Below are positions 13,797 to 19,538 of a stretch of 21,262 nucleotides of DNA, in pieces. The stretch spans positions 1 to 21,262 of the forward strand of contig CALDID010000182.1 in the NCBI GenBank assembly GCA_937901865.1, in the 5' to 3' direction. Source of the DNA: an uncultured Treponema sp. GTDB taxonomy: Bacteria > Spirochaetota > Spirochaetia > Treponematales > Treponemataceae. Position 1 is the stretch's first letter; the number at the start of each line of letters is the position of its first letter. A program made the translations under genes and the position numbers. The notes under the pieces were generated by a model. The model was given only the letters and a program-made list of their open reading frames with translations, ran no database searches and was not told the origin of the DNA.

Positions 13797-14519
13797 TTAC
13801 GCCGTTGGTGAATCAGCCTGCGGCGGCTGCGGCTTTGCGGAACGCTTGGCAACAGCGGCATTCGTGCGGTCGATTTCCGTCGCGAACGCTCTGGCAAAAT
13901 CCGCACAATCCGCGTCATTCGCCACAATCATCGCCGACAAATACACCACCAAATTATCATTGATAATGCTCAACATCGGCTTCTTGTAGCTCGACGCGCT
14001 CGCCGTCTTGCCGTTCAGTGCCTGCGTATACTCATCGCTCGCCTTCAAAAACGCGTCCTCCGCCTCAAAAAGCTCGTCCAACGCCTCTTTCAAACCCTCC
14101 AGCGCCGCCACATTCTCCGCATACGGCTTCAAATCGCCCTTAAAGCTCTCAATCAACGCCGATTCCGCTTTATAGCTCGCCGCGGTCAATCCGCTCTTCG
14201 CGTATTTTTCAAACAAAGCCTTTATCGGCGCATTCAAGGCGCGCTTCGACTCAATCGGGAAGAGGTCGTACGCGTCAGAAATCTTTTTCGCGCGGGAAAA
14301 CTTGTCGTCGCGTGCGCTGTCGAGGTCGGAGAGCATACTGTAGCCCTTGTCCTTGAGAATCGCGGTGTTCATACCCGTGTGCTGCGTTTTAAGCTCGCCA
14401 ATCTGAGAGCTCACAAACACATTTTTCTGCGCCTTTGTGTCCGCCTCAAACGTGCGCACCGATGTCGATACAAACGCGTCCAGCTCGGCATTAAGAACCT
14501 TTTGATTTAATCTGTTCAT
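13797..14519 (-). CDS. DUF6261-like protein
   Basis: About 240 residues from the ATG at 14519-14517, which has GGAGGAG upstream; the earlier in-frame ATG forms part of that site. The product starts MNRLNQKVLNAELDAFVST and is mostly helical and Ala/Lys/Glu-rich (NVAALEGLKEALDELFEAED), with no membrane segment. It resembles, from memory, proteins annotated as DUF6261, of unknown function. The C-terminal tail is Pro/Gln-rich (SAKPQPPQADSPTA). It is read in the same direction as the toxin-antitoxin pair 14 bp downstream. Family call moderate. Confidence 0.65.
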   Translation of the reverse strand: MNRLNQKVLNAELDAFVSTSVRTFEADTKAQKNVFVSSQIGELKTQHTGMNTAILKDKGYSMLSDLDSARDDKFSRAKKISDAYDLFPIESKRALNAPIKALFEKYAKSGLTAASYKAESALIESFKGDLKPYAENVAALEGLKEALDELFEAEDAFLKASDEYTQALNGKTASASSYKKPMLSIINDNLVVYLSAMIVANDADCADFARAFATEIDRTNAAVAKRSAKPQPPQADSPTA

Positions 14520-14545
14520 TTCAAACTCCTCCATAAATAAAAATC

Positions 14546-14749
14546 TTCGGGATTTTCCCGAATGTTACTTTTCGCAAAAACACGTTTCGGGATTTTCCGC
14601 AAAGCCACTTTTTCTCAAAAACAGCTTTCGGGATTTTCCGCAAAGCCACTTTTTCTCAAAAGTACATTTCGGGATTTTCCGCAAAGCTCACTTTTCCAAA
14701 AAGAAGCCTTCGGGATTTTCCGCAAACTCTTTTTTTCACAAAACAGCCC
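14546..14749. repeat. Five-copy tandem repeat of about 41 bp
   Basis: TTCGGGATTTTCC starts at 14546, 14586, 14627, 14668 and 14709, at intervals of 40, 41, 41 and 41 bp. A core TTTCGGGATTTTCCGCAAA is well kept; the rest (C/T-rich with CTCAAAA) drifts. The first unit reads TTCGGGATTTTCCCGAA, a short palindrome. The intervening segments are similar to each other, so this is a VNTR and not a CRISPR array. It lies upstream of the DUF6261-like start on the minus strand. Confidence 0.85.
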
Positions 14750-14759
14750 TCGACTGTAT

Positions 14760-14893
14760 TAGACCTGTTCGATAATTGTCATTATCGGGCTCGACCCGAT
14801 AATCTGAGGCACAGCCTCTTTCTCAAAACGCCTATATTGCAATAGATTGCCGTATCAAGTACGGCAATGACATACTGTTTCCGAACAGGTCTA
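14760..14893. repeat. Composite palindromic intergenic element
   Basis: TAGACCTGTTCG (14760-14771) and CGAACAGGTCTA (14882-14893) are perfect 12-bp end repeats. Inside are two hairpins: ATTATCGGG / CCCGATAAT and ATTGCCGTA / TACGGCAAT. The palindrome style is that of dispersed intergenic repeats. A folded RNA or a small non-autonomous mobile repeat are both possible. Confidence 0.75.
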
Positions 14894-14984
14894 TTGTAAT
14901 AAAAAGACCGCACAGATACAAGGGGGAGAAACAGCCCGCGCCTTGAGAAACAGGCTGTGGGTGAGAAACAGCCCGCGGCTGTAA

Positions 14985-15013
14985 TTGCATAAAGCGGCGG
15001 GATTTAGTATACT
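14985..15013 (+). promoter_or_regulatory. Sigma-70 promoter giving a leaderless LysRS mRNA
   Basis: TTGCAT (14985-14990), exactly 17 bp and TATACT (15008-15013) make a good promoter. The predicted transcription start is at 15020, one base before the ATG at 15021. There is no Shine-Dalgarno before that ATG (the upstream bases are TTCGCACT), so a leaderless message fits the sequence. Just upstream, GAGAAACAG is repeated three times (14928-14972). Confidence 0.7.
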
Positions 15014-15020
15014 TCGCACT

Positions 15021-17234
15021 ATGAGTAACGAACGAAATACAGCAGAGCTTTGCCATTGGGCTGACCAAGTGGCTGAAAAAATCATAAAGGAAAAGGGCGA
15101 TTTGCCGCTTTACACCTGTGCATCGGGCATCACGCCGTCGGGAACAGTGCATATCGGTAACTTCCGCGAAATCATCACGGTTGACCTCATCGTCCGCGCC
15201 CTCCGCGCTCGCGGCAAGAATGTGCGCTTCATCTATTCGTGGGACGATTACGACGTGTTCCGCAAAGTGCCTGCGAATATGCCGCACCCAGAAATCCTCG
15301 AAAAATATTTGCGCTATCCGATTACGATGGTGCCAGACACGTTCAATCGCGACGAAAACTATGCGCGCCATCACGAAAAAGACATTGAAAACGAGTTGCC
15401 GCGCGTGGGAATCCACCCAGAGTTCTTGTATCAGGCTTCTCGCTACCGCGCACACCGCTACGCCGAGGGAATGAAAATCGCTATGCAAAAGCGCGATGTC
15501 ATCAAAGAATGTCTCAACGCGTATCGCGACGATGAGCACAAGATGAAAGACAGCGATGTGTATTATCCGATTGCGGCGTTCTGCGCAAAATGCAACAAAG
15601 ACACCACCGAAATCATCGATTACGACGGCGAATACGGCGTAACGTATCGCTGCACAAGCTGCGGACACGAAGAAAAGGGCGATTTGCGCACAAGTTCAGA
15701 GTTCAAACTCGGCTGGAGAGTTGACTGGCCGATGAGATGGAACGAAGAAAAAGTTGTGTTTGAGCCAGGCGGAAAAGACCACATCAGCCCGGGCGGAAGC
15801 TACGACACCGCAAAGCTCGTGAGCAAAAAGCTCTACGGCTGGGACGCTCCTGTTACGATGAAATACGATTTCGTGAAATTGAAGGGCGTGCCGGGGAAAA
15901 TGTCTTCTTCAAAGGGCAAAGTCATTTCGCTCGTGGACGCGCTCGAAGTGTATCAAGGCGAAGTGCTGCGCTACATTTTTGCGTCGAACAAGGTTGACCA
16001 CGAGTTCTCGATTTCGTTCGACCTCGATGTGTTGACGCTCTACGAGGCGTATGACCGCACAGAACGCTTGGTGTGGGGCGTGGAAGAGCCGAAAGAAAAA
16101 GACCCGACGAAGCGCGAACAGTTGCTTTTGCGCGAAAAGAGATTGTATGAGCTTTCACAGATTGACGGGCTGCCGAAGGTTATGCCGTATCAAGTGCCGT
16201 TCCGCTTGCTCACGACGCTGTTGCAGACGTATTCAGGCGATGTGGACGCGGTGATTGCATCTCTCGGCGATGTAAAGCCTGAGCAGGAAGAAACATTGCG
16301 CCGCCGCTGTGCGTGTGCGTGGTATTGGATTAAGGAATCCGCTCCAGATTGCGCGCCAGATATGTGCTTCTCTCTGCGCGCCGACGGGACGAAAGCCGAG
16401 TTGACGCAGGATTTGGCGGACGCGGTGAAGCTCGTGCTTGAAAACGTCGTGCCGAAAATCGACACATTCCAAACCGACAAAGATTGTCAGCAGGCAATTT
16501 ACGACATCGCGACTTCGCAGGGATTAGAGCCGAAAGCCCTCTTCCTCGCGCTGTACACGGTGTTGGTCGGCAAGGAGCAAGGTCCGCGCTTGGGCAGCTT
16601 TATGCGCATTATCGGCAAGGCAAAGCTGGAAAAGATTTTGCCGAACGTCAAAGTCGTTACAGCGGAAGAGCTTGCGAAAAAGGCGCAGAACAAAAAACTC
16701 ACGCCTGCCGAAATCGACAAATTGCCGTTAGCAGAGCGTTTCAGCCGTCGCGTTATTCTCAAGGTGAGCCGCATTGAGAAAGTGGAGGTTCACCCGAGCG
16801 GCAGTTTCCTCTATATTCTCACGCTCAACACGGGCGATTCAGAGCCGCGCCAAATCGTGAGTTCAATCGTGAACTTCTACAAGCCAGAAGAGCTTTTGGG
16901 CAAAAATATTGTGCTTGTGTACAATTTGAAGCCTGCGAACTTCCGCGGTGTGCGTTCAAATGGTATGCTGCTTGCGGCGAGCGACCCTGCGGTTAGCGAC
17001 AAAGAAACGTGCGAGGTGATTTTTGCGCCGCAGCTCGAGGTGGGCACTATCTTAGAGCCAGAGGGATTTGCAGTGCCAGACGACGCGGGCGAGATGTGCT
17101 TTGTGAAAGCGGACAAGTTTGCAGAGATGAATCTTTGCACGGCTGACGGCTTTGTGTGCGTTGACGGCAAGAAAATCGGCGCAAACGGCACTTTCCTCAC
17201 CGCCGAGCTTTACAAAAACGGCAAAGTGAAATAA
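15021..17234 (+). CDS. lysK: Class I lysyl-tRNA synthetase with C-terminal tRNA-binding extension
   Basis: A 737-residue LysRS of the class I, archaeal type. It charges tRNA-Lys with lysine in the cytoplasm. I start at ATG 15021; the upstream frame begins with TTG and is not supported. The HIGN signature (HIGH-type) lies at about 44-47 in GITPSGTVHIGNFR; KMSSSKG at 293-299 is the KMSKS loop. Four zinc ligands CAKC (188, 191) and CTSC (211, 214) form the zinc ribbon. Residues to about 560 are the usual enzyme. Residues about 573-737 (RFSRRVILKVSRIEKVEVHP, later NFRGVRSNGM) match the EMAPII/Trbp111-type tRNA-binding fold found at the end of MetRS. That extension makes it clearly longer than the usual 500-550 residues. 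Confidence 0.95.
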   Translation: MSNERNTAELCHWADQVAEKIIKEKGDLPLYTCASGITPSGTVHIGNFREIITVDLIVRALRARGKNVRFIYSWDDYDVFRKVPANMPHPEILEKYLRYPITMVPDTFNRDENYARHHEKDIENELPRVGIHPEFLYQASRYRAHRYAEGMKIAMQKRDVIKECLNAYRDDEHKMKDSDVYYPIAAFCAKCNKDTTEIIDYDGEYGVTYRCTSCGHEEKGDLRTSSEFKLGWRVDWPMRWNEEKVVFEPGGKDHISPGGSYDTAKLVSKKLYGWDAPVTMKYDFVKLKGVPGKMSSSKGKVISLVDALEVYQGEVLRYIFASNKVDHEFSISFDLDVLTLYEAYDRTERLVWGVEEPKEKDPTKREQLLLREKRLYELSQIDGLPKVMPYQVPFRLLTTLLQTYSGDVDAVIASLGDVKPEQEETLRRRCACAWYWIKESAPDCAPDMCFSLRADGTKAELTQDLADAVKLVLENVVPKIDTFQTDKDCQQAIYDIATSQGLEPKALFLALYTVLVGKEQGPRLGSFMRIIGKAKLEKILPNVKVVTAEELAKKAQNKKLTPAEIDKLPLAERFSRRVILKVSRIEKVEVHPSGSFLYILTLNTGDSEPRQIVSSIVNFYKPEELLGKNIVLVYNLKPANFRGVRSNGMLLAASDPAVSDKETCEVIFAPQLEVGTILEPEGFAVPDDAGEMCFVKADKFAEMNLCTADGFVCVDGKKIGANGTFLTAELYKNGKVK

Positions 17235-17292
17235 CAGCCATAGGCTGATTTGTAAGGCATAGCCCGCTTTGTAAGGCACAGGCTGATTTTCA

Positions 17293-17327
17293 AAAATCCT
17301 CTTGCAATGTGCGAGGGGATTTTTTTT
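17293..17327 (+). terminator. Intrinsic terminator after LysRS
   Basis: AAAATCCTCTTGC and GCGAGGGGATTTT form a 13-bp stem with two G-U pairs around AATGT, and T continues to 17327. It lies about 60 bp after the LysRS stop. Confidence 0.85.
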
Positions 17328-17370
17328 AGATATGAGCTGGAGTTTGCGATATTTTTGCATTGGGCAGTGA

Positions 17371-17399
17371 GCGACAAAGGGCTATTTTCGTGATAGAAT
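17371..17399 (+). promoter_or_regulatory. Candidate promoter of the GNAT cluster
   Basis: GCGACA (17371-17376), 17 bp and TAGAAT (17394-17399) match sigma-70 spacing, with a modest -35 hexamer. The predicted start near 17406 gives a 23-base leader with AGAGGCG before the ATG at 17429. Confidence 0.4.
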
Positions 17400-17428
17400 A
17401 GAATTATCTTTGATTTTAAGAGGCGTGT

Positions 17429-17629
17429 ATGAGACTTTTGACGCAAAAGGAAGAATTGGATTTGTTGCCAGATGACAGCATGGTAAAGAAAGTTGCGCTT
17501 TACATTCTGAATACTCCAAAGCCAGATTTTACAGAACTCGATAAGGAAATCGACGAAGAAAATGCTCGCAGACTGGCACAAATGGACGAAAAAACCCGTG
17601 AGCGTGTGCTTGCAATGCCGTCGTACTAG
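17429..17629 (+). CDS. Small acidic protein, possible antitoxin of the GNAT protein
   Basis: A 66-residue protein with GAGGCG before its ATG. It is helical and charged: RLLTQKEELDLLPDDSMVKK, then KEIDEENARRLAQMDEKTRE. No helix-turn-helix or ribbon-helix-helix is obvious. It lies 8 bp before the GNAT gene, which has its own GGAGAG site, and shares its promoter. The small-gene-then-GNAT order is the layout of GNAT toxin-antitoxin pairs such as TacA-TacT, but this protein does not show the RHH pattern, so the antitoxin role is inferred only from position. Confidence 0.55.
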   Translation: MRLLTQKEELDLLPDDSMVKKVALYILNTPKPDFTELDKEIDEENARRLAQMDEKTRERVLAMPSY

Positions 17630-17637
17630 GAGAGAAT

Positions 17638-18219
17638 ATGCTTACTGCACCAATCGAAAATGAAAAGTTTAAGTATGAACATCTGCTTTCGTCTATGCAG
17701 AATTTGGAAGAAATCAAGTCGTTTTCTGTTGCAAAAGAAACGGGAAAAGGGCTTGAGTTTTATCTAAAAGAGCGAGCAGAGGCAGAAGAGCGCACTGGCG
17801 GAAACAGGACGTATCTTGTTCGCGATAAGGAAACAAATGAAATTGCGGCATATTTTTCGCTCCATACTGGTTCTTTTACGATAAAATCGGTTGATAACGG
17901 AGATGAAATACAGTATACGATTCCGTCTGTGGAGCTTTCTAATTTTGCGGTTAATTCTGTCTATCGTGCGAACCACCCCGAAATGAAGCGAATCGGGGAA
18001 CAGGTTTTCAAGCGATTTGTTCTGCCTGCGGTTCATTACGGTGCACAACTTTTCGGCGTACAGGCGTTGCATATTTATGCCCTGCCGTATGATGACTTGT
18101 TGCAGCATTATTCGTCGTTTGGCTTTTCTCGATTGCCGCCCGAAATGGAAGCATTTGTGCATACCAACATAAAGCCTGATTATGACCGACATTGCATTTT
18201 TATGTATCAGATTTTGTAA
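17638..18219 (+). CDS. GNAT-family acetyltransferase, possible toxin
   Basis: A 193-residue protein. A beta-rich core (TYLVRDKETNEIAAYFSL, then IPSVELSNFAVNSVYR) leads to HPEMKRIGEQVFKRFVLPAV, which fits motif A of GNAT proteins, the acetyl-CoA pyrophosphate loop, in a variant form; then LHIYALPYDDLLQHYSSFGF fits motif B, with the Tyr general acid. GNAT toxins acetylate charged tRNA; others modify small molecules or protein N-termini. The small gene directly upstream suggests a TA pair. Nothing visible decides the substrate. GGAGAG precedes the ATG. Confidence 0.75.
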   Translation: MLTAPIENEKFKYEHLLSSMQNLEEIKSFSVAKETGKGLEFYLKERAEAEERTGGNRTYLVRDKETNEIAAYFSLHTGSFTIKSVDNGDEIQYTIPSVELSNFAVNSVYRANHPEMKRIGEQVFKRFVLPAVHYGAQLFGVQALHIYALPYDDLLQHYSSFGFSRLPPEMEAFVHTNIKPDYDRHCIFMYQIL

Positions 18220-18233
18220 GCGAGAGCAAAACA

Positions 18234-18683
18234 ATGATAGAAATCGTGGACGAAAGGAACATTGCAGAAGCGGCGCGGGTGCACTCGATTGCGTGGCAGG
18301 AATCGCACAGAGCGTTTTGCACGGCGGATTTTATCGCTCTGCACACGGTGGAGCGGCAGCAAACATACATCGCAGACAAAATAAAAAACGGCAGCCGCTT
18401 CTTTTTGCTAAAGAGCATTGCCGTCGTGTCGGTGGCAGGCAGTTTGATTGAAGACCTCTACGTCTTGCCAGCGGAGCAAAACAAAGGCTTTGGCTCCGCT
18501 CTTTTGCGCTATGCCGTTTCGCAATGCACCGAAAAGCCGACGCTGTGGATTTTGGAAAACAACACCGCCGCCGCACGTCTGTACCGCCGCTTCGGCTTTG
18601 AGCAAACGGGTCGGCGAAAAGCCATCACCGACCGCCTCGACGAAATCGAGTTTGCGCTAGAGGGAACAGGAGCAAAAAAATGA
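18234..18683 (+). CDS. GNAT-family N-acetyltransferase
   Basis: A 149-residue enzyme from the ATG at 18234 (MIEIVDERN), preceded by GCGAGAG; longer frames lack a site. Residues 66-95 hold the GNAT core: VSVAGSLIEDLYVLPAEQNK then GFGSALL, the Q/R-x-x-G-x-G/A acetyl-CoA loop. It ends with the motif B segment LWILENNTAAARLYRRFGF, which is typical of RimI- and YjgM-like GNATs. It starts 14 bp after the first GNAT gene and overlaps the Nudix gene by 4 bp (ATGA). The substrate cannot be read from the sequence. Confidence 0.88.
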   Translation: MIEIVDERNIAEAARVHSIAWQESHRAFCTADFIALHTVERQQTYIADKIKNGSRFFLLKSIAVVSVAGSLIEDLYVLPAEQNKGFGSALLRYAVSQCTEKPTLWILENNTAAARLYRRFGFEQTGRRKAITDRLDEIEFALEGTGAKK

Positions 18684-19162
18684 GCAAAGATATGACAGTG
18701 GCGTGTGAAAATGGATTTATCAATATTCGTGTTGGCGCGATTATTATGAAAGGCAAAAAGTTTTTGATGGTCGGCAATCACATTCGCGATGAGTATTTTT
18801 ATTCGGTCGGCAGCAAAATAAAGTTCGGTGAAACAGCGGCGGAGGCTGTTGTCCGTGAGGTATTCGAGGAAACGGGCGTGAAAATGGAAATTGACAGGCT
18901 CGGCTTTGTGTGTGAAAACTACTTTTACGGCGACTCAAAATTGAATCTTGGCAAACTCGTCTACGAAATCTCGTATTACTTTTATATGAAAACTCCTGCC
19001 GATTTTGAGCCTGTCTGCAACAGCTTTACGGAAGATGACCACAAAGAATATCTTGTGTGGATTGACTGCAATGAGCCGAAAACGTTTTATCCTGAATTTT
19101 TCCGAACGGAGCTAAAAAACCCCGTCCGAGAAGTAAAGTATTTTCTTGAAGACAAACGCTAA
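18680..19162 (+). CDS. Nudix hydrolase
   Basis: A 160-residue protein, ATGA-coupled to the GNAT gene, with ACAGGAGC before its start. The Nudix box is at about 45-67: SKIKFGETAAEAVVREVFEE then TGV. Catalytic RE and EE are kept, but the first glycine of the usual box is Ser45. Nudix enzymes hydrolyse nucleoside diphosphates linked to another group; the substrate here is unknown. The beta-rich rest (VGAIIMKGKKFLMVGNHIR) and a C-terminal half with many aromatic and acidic residues fit the fold. It ends the plus-strand cluster. Confidence 0.9.
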   Translation: MSKDMTVACENGFINIRVGAIIMKGKKFLMVGNHIRDEYFYSVGSKIKFGETAAEAVVREVFEETGVKMEIDRLGFVCENYFYGDSKLNLGKLVYEISYYFYMKTPADFEPVCNSFTEDDHKEYLVWIDCNEPKTFYPEFFRTELKNPVREVKYFLEDKR

Positions 19163-19219
19163 AACATATCACGCAGTGGTGAAATGCCAGTTCAATGTTT
19201 TTCCAGTCATAATCCTCTT

Positions 19220-19462
19220 TTACGGGCTTTGCAGATAGTTCATAATAGACGAAACGATTTTCTTTCCGACTCGGCGGTCGCTCACGGTCGAACCAATCGA
19301 AACGGAATATCCGTTGACCAATAGAATGATGTGATTTCTCCTCCGCGCCATTGTGATACCGAGCGAAAGAAGTCCGCGCGTGATTTTCGGTGTCATTTTT
19401 CGGTACGAGCGAAACACGCTTTTGAGTTTGTTTTTCACTTCGGTTCTTTCTTTAGCTGTCAT
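19220..19462 (-). CDS. HicA-like small basic protein
   Basis: An 80-residue protein with AGGAGGAACTG before its ATG, rich in Lys and Arg (KNKLKSVFRSYRKMTPKITR). The middle and end (GITMARRRNHIILLVNGYSV, then GSTVSDRRVGKKI) show the double-stranded-RNA-binding-like pattern of HicA-type mRNA interferases and relatives: RRRNH, VSDRR, K-rich helix. The usual HicB antitoxin is not next to it; the ATPase gene is read on the same strand directly upstream. A genuine HicA assignment is uncertain. Confidence 0.5.
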   Translation of the reverse strand: MTAKERTEVKNKLKSVFRSYRKMTPKITRGLLSLGITMARRRNHIILLVNGYSVSIGSTVSDRRVGKKIVSSIMNYLQSP

Positions 19463-19492
19463 TCAGTTCCTCCTTTTATAGAACTATGAGGC

Positions 19493-19527
19493 ATTACTGC
19501 GAGAAGTTGACATTTTCCCGCAGTAAT
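19493..19527. repeat. Inverted repeat between ATPase and HicA-like genes
   Basis: ATTACTGCG (19493-19501) and CGCAGTAAT (19519-19527) are perfect 9-bp arms around 17 bases. No T-tract follows, so a terminator is doubtful. It is between the ATPase stop and the HicA-like start, so could be an operator or RNA stem. Confidence 0.6.
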
Positions 19528-19538
19528 ATTTGAAATTG

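Noticed and set aside
14546..14749. Possible CRISPR array
   Set aside because: The segments between cores resemble each other instead of being unique spacers, and no cas gene is near.
14832..15668. 278-codon minus-strand ORF opposite the LysRS gene
   Set aside because: Antisense shadow of a highly constrained enzyme gene; it also crosses the palindromic element, lacks a good start context, and shows no family pattern.
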